Positions 1-7,601 of a stretch of 11,503 nt of DNA are shown in pieces. The notes under the pieces were generated by a model. It did not search any database. It had not been told where the DNA came from and worked only from the letters and a program-made list of their open reading frames with translations. Location: assembly GCA_001805205.1 (NCBI GenBank), contig MHER01000001.1, forward strand, positions 1 through 11,503, read 5' to 3'. How positions within the stretch are numbered: the stretch's first letter is position 1; each line of letters starts with the position of its first letter. The stretch is from Nitrospirae bacterium RIFCSPLOW2_12_42_9 (GTDB lineage Bacteria; Nitrospirota; 9FT-COMBO-42-15; HDB-SIOI813). The position numbers and the translations under genes were made by a program.

Positions 1-1236
1 GAGGCCATTGAGAAATTCTCAGAAAAAAGATTTGACATGGTCATTACAGATGTAAGGATGGTAAACAGCAATGGTATTCAGGTATTAAAGGAGATAAAGA
101 AACGCTCACCGGATACCCCTGTAGTCCTGATAACAGCATACGGGACTATTGATAATGCTGTAGAGGCAATGAAACTCGGGGCCTTTGATTATCTTATAAA
201 GCCTTTTTCAATTGAGGCGCTGGAAGATGTTGTAAAGAGGGGAATAAACTCTGCGGCTGCAACAGATAAAAATATTTCTGTTGGAAAGATGAAATCAGAA
301 ATTATATCAAATGATACAAAGATGATAAGGATCCTTAAGATAGGAGAAGATGTGGCATTAAGTGATGTTACAGTAATGATAGAGGGTGAGAGTGGTACAG
401 GCAAAGAGGTGCTTGCCAAATTTATACATAACAGGAGTACAAGGGCAACAGGACCTTTTATTGCAATCAATTGTGCTGCTATACCTGATGGACTGCTTGA
501 GAGTGAGCTCTTTGGATATGAACGCGGTGCCTTTACAGGAGCGCTCAATAAACGCACAGGGAAATTTATCCAGGCCCATACAGGGACTCTGCTCCTTGAT
601 GAGATAAGTGAGATGAGCCTCCCTCTCCAGGTTAAACTGTTAAGGGTATTGCAGGAGAGAGAGGTGGATACCATAGGCGGCAGGGAACCTGTGGATGTGG
701 ATATAAGGGTTATTGCAACAACAAACAGGTCACTGAAGAATGAGGTTAAAGAGGGGAAATTCAGGGAGGATCTCTACTACAGGCTGAATGTATTCCCTCT
801 ATGCCTTCCGCCCCTCAGAGAGAGAAAGAATGATATACCTCTGCTTGTGGAATATTTTATCAGGAAACATAGAAATATCAGGGGTAATAGATCCCCTGTT
901 ACTGCGATATCAGGAGATGCAATTGAAGTATTGTTAAATCATGGATGGAAAGGGAATATAAGGGAGCTTGAAAATGTAGTAGAGAGGGCAATCCTTATGA
1001 CTGTAGCTGATACAATCTTCCCCGAACATCTGGTAATAGATGAAAGGACAGAAGGAGAGAAGCCTGCATCAATGATCAATGCAGGTGTATCAGTATATGA
1101 AATGGAGCGGGCATTGATCATGAAGACCCTTGAAGGTGTTGAAGGGAACAGGACTAAGGCAGCAAAATTATTGGGAATAGGTGTCCGTACATTAAGGAAC
1201 AAATTGAAAGAGTATCGTACTGAAGGGATGGCATAA
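1..1236 (+). CDS. sigma54-dependent NtrC-family response regulator, FlrC/FlgR-like, 5' partial
   Basis: Two-component transcription activator that, when phosphorylated, would hydrolyse ATP to open sigma54 promoters. The reading frame is open from base 1, so the first part of the receiver domain (roughly 35-40 residues) lies outside the window. Visible receiver residues are the phosphoacceptor Asp (codon 49-51, in VITDVRM) and the conserved Lys (199-201, in LIKPF). The AAA+ domain has Walker A GESGTGKE (385-408), the sigma54-contacting GAFTGA loop (526-543) and Walker B LLLDEI with its Asp at 598-600. A Fis-type helix-turn-helix, NRTKAAKLLGIGVRTLRNKL, ends the protein (about 1147-1206). All key residues are present. 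It stands directly before the flagellar operon and a sigma54 promoter, so a role as the flagellar class activator is likely. The specific name FlrC or FlgR is not proven from sequence. Confidence 0.95.
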   Translation, partial: EAIEKFSEKRFDMVITDVRMVNSNGIQVLKEIKKRSPDTPVVLITAYGTIDNAVEAMKLGAFDYLIKPFSIEALEDVVKRGINSAAATDKNISVGKMKSEIISNDTKMIRILKIGEDVALSDVTVMIEGESGTGKEVLAKFIHNRSTRATGPFIAINCAAIPDGLLESELFGYERGAFTGALNKRTGKFIQAHTGTLLLDEISEMSLPLQVKLLRVLQEREVDTIGGREPVDVDIRVIATTNRSLKNEVKEGKFREDLYYRLNVFPLCLPPLRERKNDIPLLVEYFIRKHRNIRGNRSPVTAISGDAIEVLLNHGWKGNIRELENVVERAILMTVADTIFPEHLVIDERTEGEKPASMINAGVSVYEMERALIMKTLEGVEGNRTKAAKLLGIGVRTLRNKLKEYRTEGMA

Positions 1237-1349
1237 ATTGCCTTCGGTAGGAAAAATTGTGTCTATAAAAATTAATATAAAAAACAGGGTTGTTAAAAAT
1301 AAAAATCACAACTGTATGAAACTCAACAGGAATTTAAATTTAATTTTTA

Positions 1350-1365
1350 TGGTATGTCTTTTGCT
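1350..1365 (+). promoter_or_regulatory. sigma54 (-24/-12) promoter of the flgB operon
   Basis: The 16 bases read TGGTATG, then TCTT, then TTGCT. They match every specified position of the sigma54 consensus TGGYRYR-N4-TTGCW, with GG at 1351-1352 and GC at 1363-1364, exactly ten bases apart. It lies 17 bases before the flgB start and directly downstream of a sigma54 activator gene, as expected for middle/late flagellar gene control. With the usual spacing, transcription would begin near 1374-1378, giving a leader of only about 5-9 nucleotides. The call rests on consensus and context only. Confidence 0.8.
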
Positions 1366-1373
1366 ATTACCAT

Positions 1374-1378
1374 GAGGA
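1374..1378 (+). promoter_or_regulatory. ribosome binding site of flgB
   Basis: GAGGA lies four bases before the flgB ATG at 1383. The predicted sigma54 transcription start falls within or just after this site, so it may be only partly present in mRNA made from that promoter. Confidence 0.5.
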
Positions 1379-1382
1379 AGCT

Positions 1383-1796
1383 ATGACCATAAACTTGTTT
1401 GACAGGACAGTATCCTTTTTATCAAAGTCCCTGGACATGATGAGCCTGAGGCATCAGCTCATTGCATCGAATGTGGCGAATCAGGATACACCTAATTATA
1501 AATCAAAAGAGATAAATTTCAGGAATGAGCTTGAGAAGGTATTAGATGTGAAGCAATTGAGCGGTGATTTCAGGACTAATCCGGGACATATGCCATTAAA
1601 CAGTCCTGACATCTCCGGCATAGATAGTAGTCTGATTACCGAATCAGGCCCCGCATATAGTTATGATAATAACAGTGTAAATGTAGAGGTTGAGATGGCC
1701 AATATGGCCAGGAATACAATAATGTATAACGCAGCAGCACAGGTTATTACTAATAAATTCAGATGGCTTTCATTCGCAATAAAAGAAGGGAGATAA
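1383..1796 (+). CDS. flgB: flagellar basal-body proximal rod protein FlgB
   Basis: FlgB is a proximal rod subunit exported through the flagellar type III system and assembled on the MS ring with FliE and FlgC. The 137-residue length is normal. The N-terminal rod signature is clear: after an LFDRTVSFL start comes ASNVANQDTPNYK (residues 28-40), the usual 'N-A-N-x-D-T-P-x-Y' motif. The C-terminal helix has the family pattern VEVEMANMARNTIMYNAAAQVITNKFRWL (about residues 101-129). The ATG at 1383 has GAGGA upstream and gives the expected N-terminal length; a later ATG at 1437 would remove the first helix. It is the first gene of the operon, just behind the sigma54 promoter, and is followed by flgC after three bases. 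Confidence 0.97.
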   Translation: MTINLFDRTVSFLSKSLDMMSLRHQLIASNVANQDTPNYKSKEINFRNELEKVLDVKQLSGDFRTNPGHMPLNSPDISGIDSSLITESGPAYSYDNNSVNVEVEMANMARNTIMYNAAAQVITNKFRWLSFAIKEGR

Positions 1797-1799
1797 TTA

Positions 1800-2210
1800 A
1801 TGGATATTGAAAAGATATTTAATATCAGTGCGTCAGGTCTTGAGGCCCAGAGGGTCCGGATGAATATCATTTCCGGGAATCTGGCAAATGCCCAGTCTAC
1901 AAGGTCTGCAGACGGGGGGCCATACAGGAGGAAGGATGTTGTCTTCTCTGAGGCGCTAAGTGAATTTACAGGGGGGGGTTCAGGGGAGGTCAGGGTCAGT
2001 GAAGTGATAGAGGATCAGAGGCCTTTCCAGGTGATATACGACCCGCAGCATCCTGATGCCAATAAGGATGGATATGTGCAGCTCCCAAATGTGAACCTGC
2101 TCGAGGAGATGGTAAATATGATGTCTGCATCAAGGTCATATGAGGCAAATGTTACTGCAATAAATTCTGCAAAGGGCATGGCACAGAGCGCCCTCGAGAT
2201 AGCGAGGTAA
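1800..2210 (+). CDS. flgC: flagellar basal-body rod protein FlgC
   Basis: FlgC is the second proximal rod subunit, exported and polymerised on top of FlgB. The 136 residues agree with the family. The N-terminal signature runs ISASGLEAQRVRMNIISGNLANAQ (residues 9-32), then DGGPYRRKDVVF. The C-terminal D0 helix NVNLLEEMVNMMSASRSYEANV is typical (from about residue 97). The ATG is preceded by GGGAG at a suitable distance. Two G homopolymers occur inside the gene: six G at 1914-1919 and eight G at 1971-1978, the latter coding Gly-Gly in a surface segment. A one-base slip there would inactivate the gene; the sequence given is in frame. Confidence 0.97.
   Translation: MDIEKIFNISASGLEAQRVRMNIISGNLANAQSTRSADGGPYRRKDVVFSEALSEFTGGGSGEVRVSEVIEDQRPFQVIYDPQHPDANKDGYVQLPNVNLLEEMVNMMSASRSYEANVTAINSAKGMAQSALEIAR
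1971..1978 (+). repeat. eight-base poly-G tract inside flgC
   Basis: There are eight consecutive G, in frame (GGG GGG GGT). Tracts of this length are sites of replication slippage and of sequencing error. Whether it varies cannot be told from one sequence. Confidence 0.85.
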
Positions 2211-2213
2211 TGT

Positions 2214-2516
2214 ATGAATGATATCGGAATAAAAGGTATAAGCAGGATCAACCAGGATATATCTGCTAATAAACCTGATAAGGCCGGCGGTTCTAATGAT
2301 GATTTTATGGGTGTGTTAAAAAACTCAATAGAAAAGGTTAATAAGCTCCAGTTAGATGCAGACCATGCGTCACAGGAACTGCTCCTCGGCAAAGATACGA
2401 ATATCCACCAGGTAATGATAGCAGTAGAAAAGGCAAACCTTTCATTTCAGTTAATGATGCAGGTTAGGAATAAGGTCATAAGCGCATATGAAGAGATGAT
2501 GAGGGTGCAGGTATAA
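2214..2516 (+). CDS. fliE: flagellar hook-basal body complex protein FliE
   Basis: FliE joins the MS ring to the proximal rod and is among the earliest substrates of the export gate. At 100 residues it has normal size. The family's C-terminal half is clear: a DADHASQELLLGKDTNIHQVMIAVEKANLSFQLMMQVRNKVISAYEEMMRVQV-type stretch (about residues 48-100) with the conserved 'H-x-V-M-I-A-x-E-K-A' and 'R-N-K-x-x-x-A-Y-E-E-x-M' patterns. The N-terminal 35 residues are variable and hydrophilic, as usual. The ATG follows the flgC stop by three bases, with GAGG (in the last flgC codons) as ribosome binding site. The order flgB-flgC-fliE-fliF is widely conserved. Confidence 0.97.
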   Translation: MNDIGIKGISRINQDISANKPDKAGGSNDDFMGVLKNSIEKVNKLQLDADHASQELLLGKDTNIHQVMIAVEKANLSFQLMMQVRNKVISAYEEMMRVQV

Positions 2517-2531
2517 ATCTTATAAAATAAT

Positions 2532-4154
2532 ATGGCTATATCACCAGAAGAGTTACAGAAAAGGCTGGCAGCAATCTCTACAGGAAAGAAGTTATCGGCA
2601 ATTGCAGGGATTGCCATTGCAATTGCTATTATTGTTGTGGTCTTAATATGGTCAAACCAGCCTGTCTATCGTCTATTGTATTCCAACCTGTCACAGGAGG
2701 ATGCCGGCGCTATTGCTGAGAAATTAAAAGGGATGAAGGTACCACATGAGATCAGGGAAGGCGGTGTAATAGTGGTGCCGGAGGATAAGGTACATGAATT
2801 GAGGCTTACGCTTGCAGGCGATGGCCTCCCCACAGGCGGAGGTGTCGGGTTCGAGATATTTGACAGGACCACGATCGGTATGACGGACTTTGTACAGAAA
2901 ATTAATTATAGAAGGGCGCTTCAGGGGGAGCTTTCACGAACAATAGGCCAGCTTTCAGAGGTGGAGTACGCAAGGGTCCATCTTGCAGTGCCTGAAAAGT
3001 CGCTGTTTTCTGATAAGAAGGAACAGACAAGTGCCTCTGTTGTATTAAAACTGCGGAACGGGAGGACACTGTCGCAGAATCAGGTCCAGGGTATTGGCCA
3101 TCTTGTTGCAAGCAGTGTGGAAGGGCTTAATCCTAAAAATATTACTATTGTAGACACACACGGGAATGTACTATCAAGACCGGTAGATGATCCTTATGGA
3201 ACCAACCTTTCAAATTATCAGGTAGAGTATCAGAGAAACCTTGAGAAATCCCTTGAGGAGAGGGTTCAGAGCATGCTCGAGCATGCAGTGGGAACGGGCA
3301 AGGTAGTTGTACGTATCTCAAGCAACGTAGATTTTAAGCAGGTGGAGACAACAGAAGAGAAGTATGACCCCGAGAATGCAGCAGTCAGGAGTGAGCAGAG
3401 GACACAGGAGAGTTCTTCCGGGTCTTCCAATAATGCATCAGGGGTACCCGGTGTACTTTCAAACCTGCCAGGGGCGAGGGCCGAGAATCCACAGGCAGCA
3501 GGGGGAAAAGGTGGAAACTCTTCCCAGTCAAACAAGACACAGGAGACTATAAATTATGAGGTTAATAAGACTATAAACAGGATACTTGAGCCTGTAGGAA
3601 CAATGAAGAGGTTATCAGCAGCCGTACTCATAGATGGAAACTATGAAACTGCAAAAGACCCGGATGGTAAAGAGGCAAGGAAGTATGTGCCGCGTACTGA
3701 AGAAGAGATTAGAAAATACACAGAGATAGTAAAGAAGGCTATTGGATACAGCGAAGAAAGGGGGGACCAGGTAGAGGTGGTCAATATACCCTTTGAATCT
3801 AATATATCTTTAGCTGAAGAGGCACCGGAAGAAAAGAGGAAGTTTCAATTATCTTCTTTATTCCCGGTCTTAAAATATGCCGGTGCAGTTGTTGCCATTG
3901 CACTGCTCTTTTTATTTATTATAAAGCCTCTTATGAAGACTGTTCTTAACCCGGGAAACCCTCTTGAAGGATTCCCCGGCATTGTTGGGGGAGAGGGTGC
4001 GTTTCCCAGGATACGGGATCTGGAGGCAGCAGCCTATCCTCAGATCCAGAAGGATTCAGCAGATGCAAGGGTAAGGGACGAGGCAATAAAGATTGCAAAA
4101 GATAACCCTCAGCATACGGCAAAGTTAATAAAGTCCTGGATTAGTGAGAAATAA
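2532..4154 (+). CDS. fliF: flagellar MS-ring protein FliF
   Basis: FliF forms the inner-membrane MS ring, the base for the rod and the housing of the export gate. The length of 540 residues is normal. There are two membrane segments: about 22-40 (SAIAGIAIAIAIIVVVLIW) and about 449-467 (YAGAVVAIALLFLFIIKPL). Between them lie the periplasmic ring-building domains, with the conserved stretches VYRLLYSNLSQEDAGAI, GFEIFDRTTIGMTDFVQKINYRRALQGELSRTI and RVHLAVPEKSLF, then a Gly/Ser/Asn-rich linker (about 290-335) ending in ETINYEVNKTI. The C-terminal helix RDEAIKIAKDNPQHTAKLIKSWI is the FliG-binding segment. No good Shine-Dalgarno precedes the ATG at 2532 (TATAAAATAAT), so translation may depend on coupling from fliE, 15 bases upstream. 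Confidence 0.98.
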   Translation: MAISPEELQKRLAAISTGKKLSAIAGIAIAIAIIVVVLIWSNQPVYRLLYSNLSQEDAGAIAEKLKGMKVPHEIREGGVIVVPEDKVHELRLTLAGDGLPTGGGVGFEIFDRTTIGMTDFVQKINYRRALQGELSRTIGQLSEVEYARVHLAVPEKSLFSDKKEQTSASVVLKLRNGRTLSQNQVQGIGHLVASSVEGLNPKNITIVDTHGNVLSRPVDDPYGTNLSNYQVEYQRNLEKSLEERVQSMLEHAVGTGKVVVRISSNVDFKQVETTEEKYDPENAAVRSEQRTQESSSGSSNNASGVPGVLSNLPGARAENPQAAGGKGGNSSQSNKTQETINYEVNKTINRILEPVGTMKRLSAAVLIDGNYETAKDPDGKEARKYVPRTEEEIRKYTEIVKKAIGYSEERGDQVEVVNIPFESNISLAEEAPEEKRKFQLSSLFPVLKYAGAVVAIALLFLFIIKPLMKTVLNPGNPLEGFPGIVGGEGAFPRIRDLEAAAYPQIQKDSADARVRDEAIKIAKDNPQHTAKLIKSWISEK

Positions 4155-4166
4155 GAATAAATAAAT

Positions 4167-5174
4167 ATGAGTGAAGATAAATACAGTGGATATGAAAAGG
4201 CAGCGATACTCCTCCTGTCATTGGGTGAGGATGTGGCCTCTGAGGTGATGAAGAATTTTGAGGCAAAGGAGATAAGGGTTATCGGAAACTATCTATCAAA
4301 GACGAATAAGATAGATGGTGAAAGTGTAAAATCAGTAGTAAAAGAGTTCTGTGATATAGCCAGATCTCCGGAAGGATTTATATTCGGAGGTGATGATTAT
4401 CTCCGGTCAGTTCTGACAAAGGCACTGGGGAATGAGAAGGCCACAAAGGTTATGGAGAATCTTGCAATAGCTTCAGAGGATAAGGGACTTGAGGCATTAA
4501 GATGGATAGACCCGCGTGGTATTGCAAATCTTATAAGAGGTGAACATCCCCAGACTATCGCGCTTATACTTGCCCATCTGGATCCTGATCATGCAGGACA
4601 GGTAGTAACATTATTGCCGGATGCCATAAGGGGTGATGTTATGTTAAGGATGGCCACTATAGAGAGTGTTGCACCGGGAGTAATAAAGGAGATTGAAGAG
4701 GTGCTGAATAAACAACTCCAGATGGGAGGCAGTGTAGTAAATAAAAGGGTAGGCGGACCTGATGTGGTTGCATCAATCTTAAACTATATGGACAGGGCCA
4801 GTGAGTCCGCGATCCTGGGTAATATCGAACAGAATTTTCCTGAAATGGCTGAGAAGATCCGGCAGATGATGTTTGTCTTTGAAGATCTCATAAATGTAGA
4901 TGACAGGGGTATACAGGAGATATTAAAAGAGGTAAGTAAGGATGACCTTGTCCTTGCTATCAAGGGTGCCGGAGATGATATGAAGGGAAAGATATTCAAG
5001 AATATGTCAGAGAGGGCCTCTCAATCCATTAAAGAGGATATGGAATCAAAAGGTCCTGTCAGGGTGAGTGAGATAGAGAAGTCACAACAGGCTATATTAA
5101 AAATCGCAAAGAGATTGGAAGAAGAAGGGAAAATAGTCATAGGAGGTAAAGGTGGGGAAGAGGTCGTCGCCTAA
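4167..5174 (+). CDS. fliG: flagellar motor switch protein FliG
   Basis: FliG is the rotor protein bound to cytoplasmic FliF; it transmits torque from the stator and takes part in switching. At 335 residues it is full length. The N-terminal FliF-binding domain begins SGYEKAAILLLSLGED. The middle domain carries the EHPQ motif (residues 126-129, in IRGEHPQTIALILAHL), and the MC linker GGPDVVASILNYMDR follows. The C-terminal torque domain has MFVFEDLINVDDRGIQEILKEV (residues 235-256) with the charged stator-facing residues. The end of the gene contains the ribosome binding site and start of fliH, which overlaps it by 23 bases, so the two are probably translationally coupled. Confidence 0.98.
   Translation: MSEDKYSGYEKAAILLLSLGEDVASEVMKNFEAKEIRVIGNYLSKTNKIDGESVKSVVKEFCDIARSPEGFIFGGDDYLRSVLTKALGNEKATKVMENLAIASEDKGLEALRWIDPRGIANLIRGEHPQTIALILAHLDPDHAGQVVTLLPDAIRGDVMLRMATIESVAPGVIKEIEEVLNKQLQMGGSVVNKRVGGPDVVASILNYMDRASESAILGNIEQNFPEMAEKIRQMMFVFEDLINVDDRGIQEILKEVSKDDLVLAIKGAGDDMKGKIFKNMSERASQSIKEDMESKGPVRVSEIEKSQQAILKIAKRLEEEGKIVIGGKGGEEVVA
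5141..5146 (+). promoter_or_regulatory. ribosome binding site deciding the GTG start of fliH
   Basis: A perfect AGGAGG lies inside the last codons of fliG, five bases before GTG at 5152. It fixes the fliH start at a GTG within fliG. The only in-frame ATG nearby is far inside the protein. Confidence 0.85.
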
Positions 5175-5817
5175 TAACAGGATAGTAAAGCCAGGTGATA
5201 ATTCAAGGGATATAAAAACATTCCGGTTAAGTTCTGTCAATGCAGTTGAAGGGAATCACTTATTCTCATCTAACTATGAAGGAGATAGCGGGGCTAAAAA
5301 TAATGAGGAAATAGCCTATGAGAAGGGGCTCAGTGATGGTATGAATGCAGGCAGGTTACAGATATTAAAGGAGATAGAAAACGAGTTAAAGCTGTTGAGG
5401 TCATTAATAGTAGGGATAGAAAAGATGAGAGAGGAGATATTCAGGAATATAGAGTCGGTTGTTGTTGAGATGTCAATATCAATTGCAAAGAAGATCGTAT
5501 ATGAAATAACTGAGAATGAGCGTGAGGTAGTGGTGACTACTGCGAGAGAGGCTATTAAGAAGGCATCTGACAGGGAGATGATAAAGATAAAGATAAATCC
5601 TGTTGATTATGAGACCCTGAATAAAAACAGGACAGCCCTCCTTAAGTCCCTGGATGGTATAAAGAGCATTGTTATTGAAGAAGACCCTGCAATACAACCC
5701 GGCGGATGTCTTGTTGAAACAAACCAGGGTGATATCGATGGCAGGATCGATTCTCAGATGCGTGTAATTGAGGATGAGATAAGAAGGAGAAAGACAGAGG
5801 CGAAAAAAATATCATAG
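5152..5817 (+). CDS. fliH: flagellar assembly protein FliH, export ATPase stator/regulator
   Basis: FliH binds the N-terminus of the FliI ATPase, holds it in check and links it to the export machinery and the C-ring. The 221 residues are within family range. The N-terminal 60 residues are poorly conserved. Then comes YEKGLSDGMNAGRLQILKEIENELKLL, a Gly-spaced helical stretch of the kind found in FliH/YscL proteins, followed by the C-terminal domain with EMSISIAKKIVYEI, KINPVDYETL and DPAIQPGGCLVETNQGDIDGRIDSQ, the strongly conserved end motif. It starts at GTG with a strong AGGAGG and overlaps fliG by 23 bases. The neighbouring fliI and fliJ support the assignment. Confidence 0.95.
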   Translation: MGKRSSPNNRIVKPGDNSRDIKTFRLSSVNAVEGNHLFSSNYEGDSGAKNNEEIAYEKGLSDGMNAGRLQILKEIENELKLLRSLIVGIEKMREEIFRNIESVVVEMSISIAKKIVYEITENEREVVVTTAREAIKKASDREMIKIKINPVDYETLNKNRTALLKSLDGIKSIVIEEDPAIQPGGCLVETNQGDIDGRIDSQMRVIEDEIRRRKTEAKKIS

Positions 5818-5832
5818 GGGATAGAACTAAAG

Positions 5833-7155
5833 ATGTTAGCCTTGGAGAAATATCTTAACATAATAGAAAACATAGATCCTATAAAGGTTTATGGAAAGGT
5901 TACGCAGATAGTAGGTCTGATAATTGAGGGCCATGGTCCTGTATCTTCCATTGGTGAGCTCTGTGATATATATCCGAAGGGAAGTGATGAGCCTATTGAA
6001 GCTGAAGTTGTTGGTTTTAAAGACGGGAAGATACAGCTCATGCCGCTAGGTGATACCAGAGGTCTCTCCCCTGGAAGCAAGATAGTGGCAAAGAGGTACA
6101 GGGCCTATATTAAAGCAGGCGATGAGCTTCTCGGCAGGGTGCTTGATGGACTTGGGAAACCTATAGATGAAAGAGGGGAGATAAAGGGGAATGTCTTCTA
6201 TCCTATCTATAATTCTCCGTTAAACCCCTTGGAGAGGAGACGTATAGAAAGGCCCCTTGACCTCGGTATAAAAGCGATAAATGGGCTTCTGACCTGTGGT
6301 CAGGGGCAGAGGCTTGGGATATTTGCAGGGAGCGGTGTTGGAAAGAGTGTTTTGTTAGGCATGATTGCAAGGAATACAGATGCTGATGTCAATGTAATAG
6401 CCCTTATAGGGGAACGGGGGAGAGAGGTAAAAGAGTTTTTAGAAAAGGATTTAAAAGAAGAAGGTCTGGCACGCTCGGTTGTTGTTGTGGCCACTTCGGA
6501 TCAGCCCCTGCTTGTCAGGATCAGGGGGGCTTATATTGCTACTGCTATTGCAGAATATTTCAGGGATTGCGGTAAGAAGGTTATCCTGATGATGGATTCA
6601 GTTACAAGATTTGCGACTGCCTTAAGGGAGGTTGGGCTTGCTGTTGGGGAACCGCCAACTACAAAAGGTTATACACCCTCTGTGTTTTCAACGCTTCCGA
6701 GGCTGCTGGAGAGGGCTGGTACTTGTTCCGGAAATGGTAATATAACAGGCCTGTACACAGTTTTGGTAGAAGAGGATGATTTCAATGACCCCATAGCAGA
6801 TGCTGTAAGGTCTATATTGGATGGCCATATTATATTGTCGAGAGATCTGGCAGTGCATAATCATTATCCTGCTATAGACATACTGCACAGCATAAGCAGG
6901 ATCATGGTTGATATTGTTCCGGATAAACATATGGATTATTCCAGGCGATTGAGGGAGATTGTGGCAAGGTATAAAAAGGCAGAAGACCTGATCAACATTG
7001 GAGCATACAAAAGGGGGAGTAATACAGGTATAGATTATGCCATTGATATGATAGACCAGATCAATGGATTCCTTCGCCAGGGGATAGACGAAAAGGTTAA
7101 TTTTGAAAGGAGTCTGGACAGTTTATACGGACTGTTTGGAGGAAAGGCGCAATAA
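5833..7155 (+). CDS. fliI: flagellum-specific ATP synthase/export ATPase FliI
   Basis: FliI is the ATPase of the flagellar type III export apparatus. It forms a hexamer under the export gate and helps unfold and load substrates. At 440 residues it is full length. It shows the F1-beta-like layout: an N-terminal barrel (about 1-95), Walker A GSGVGKS (residues 166-172, preceded by GIFA), IGERGREVKEFLEKDL (192-207), Walker B ILMMD (251-255, followed by SVTRFA), GEPPTTKGYTPSVFSTLPRLLERAG and GSITGLYTVLVE-type sequence (here GNITGLYTVLVEEDDFNDPI). All catalytic positions that I can check are intact. The start is an ATG fifteen bases after fliH, with AGGGG upstream. The stop overlaps the fliJ start by one base (TAATG). 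Confidence 0.98.
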   Translation: MLALEKYLNIIENIDPIKVYGKVTQIVGLIIEGHGPVSSIGELCDIYPKGSDEPIEAEVVGFKDGKIQLMPLGDTRGLSPGSKIVAKRYRAYIKAGDELLGRVLDGLGKPIDERGEIKGNVFYPIYNSPLNPLERRRIERPLDLGIKAINGLLTCGQGQRLGIFAGSGVGKSVLLGMIARNTDADVNVIALIGERGREVKEFLEKDLKEEGLARSVVVVATSDQPLLVRIRGAYIATAIAEYFRDCGKKVILMMDSVTRFATALREVGLAVGEPPTTKGYTPSVFSTLPRLLERAGTCSGNGNITGLYTVLVEEDDFNDPIADAVRSILDGHIILSRDLAVHNHYPAIDILHSISRIMVDIVPDKHMDYSRRLREIVARYKKAEDLINIGAYKRGSNTGIDYAIDMIDQINGFLRQGIDEKVNFERSLDSLYGLFGGKAQ

Positions 7156-7601
7156 TGAAGCCAAAAGAGCCGAGGTTTACACCCCTCCTGAAGTATAAGT
7201 CATTTATAGAGGATACAATGAGGCAGGAGATGTTGAACGAAGCAGAGAAGCTGGCCCTTGAGGAAAAACGCATCTTTGCATTAGAGGAGATCTGGAGTCA
7301 GGCAGTTGAAGAATTGAAGGAGAGACAGACAAGGAAAGGTGATCCAAATGAGATACTTATGTATCACACATACCTGAATCATTTATCACTCGATATAGAT
7401 TCTCAGCGTAAAAGGGTTATCGAAGCCATGGAGAGATTTAATGAGAAAAGGGAGTATCTGATTGAGGCAACAAAGGAAAGAAAGATAGTTGAAAAGGTAG
7501 TGGAAAAGGGTAAGAAGGGGATGCTTGATGATGCTAACAGAGAAGAGAAAAAGGTCATGAATGAAACGGCTCAAAACAGATATTTGAGGGACAATTGCTG
7601 A
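7155..7601 (+). CDS. fliJ: flagellar export protein FliJ
   Basis: FliJ is the small coiled-coil stalk that sits in the centre of the FliI hexamer and contacts the FlhA gate. The 148 residues are almost entirely helical and charged. The beginning, RFTPLLKYKSFIEDTMRQEMLNEAEK, and the later YLNHLSLDIDSQRKRVIEAMERFNEKREYLIEATKERKIVEKVVEKG have the FliJ pattern, ending in the usual 'K-E-R-K-x-x-E-K' helix. Sequence conservation in this family is low, so the call leans on position directly after fliI and before a MotE-like gene. The start ATG shares a base with the fliI stop; GGAGGA at 7138-7143 is the ribosome binding site. Confidence 0.92.
   Translation: MKPKEPRFTPLLKYKSFIEDTMRQEMLNEAEKLALEEKRIFALEEIWSQAVEELKERQTRKGDPNEILMYHTYLNHLSLDIDSQRKRVIEAMERFNEKREYLIEATKERKIVEKVVEKGKKGMLDDANREEKKVMNETAQNRYLRDNC
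7586..7590 (+). promoter_or_regulatory. ribosome binding site supporting a TTG start of the MotE-like gene
   Basis: GAGGG lies four bases before TTG at 7595, inside the last codons of fliJ. No ATG lies between this TTG and the membrane segment, so TTG is the best start. Confidence 0.65.

Larger units (their letters stand above)
1237..1382 (+). promoter_or_regulatory. AT-rich upstream region of the flgB operon
   Basis: This 146-base gap is the only sizeable non-coding stretch in the flagellar part. It is strongly AT-rich and has no ORF or RNA gene that I can recognise. It contains the sigma54 promoter at its 3' end and, about 55-65 bases upstream of that, an imperfect inverted repeat: ACAGGGTTGT at 1284-1293 against ACAACTGT at 1308-1315, with two extra G in the left arm. 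This is a plausible but unproven upstream activator site for the NtrC-type regulator. I see no convincing terminator after the regulator gene; only a three-base-pair stem (CCT/AGG around 1242-1250) is present. Confidence 0.6.

Noticed and set aside
189..674. Long reverse-strand reading frame opposite the regulator
   Set aside because: It lies wholly over conserved AAA+ coding sequence, is serine/leucine-rich as antisense of such DNA usually is, and has no ribosome binding site or recognisable domain.
1236..1256. Rho-independent terminator after the regulator gene
   Set aside because: Only a three-base-pair stem can form (CCT with AGG) and it is followed by A-rich, not T-rich, sequence.
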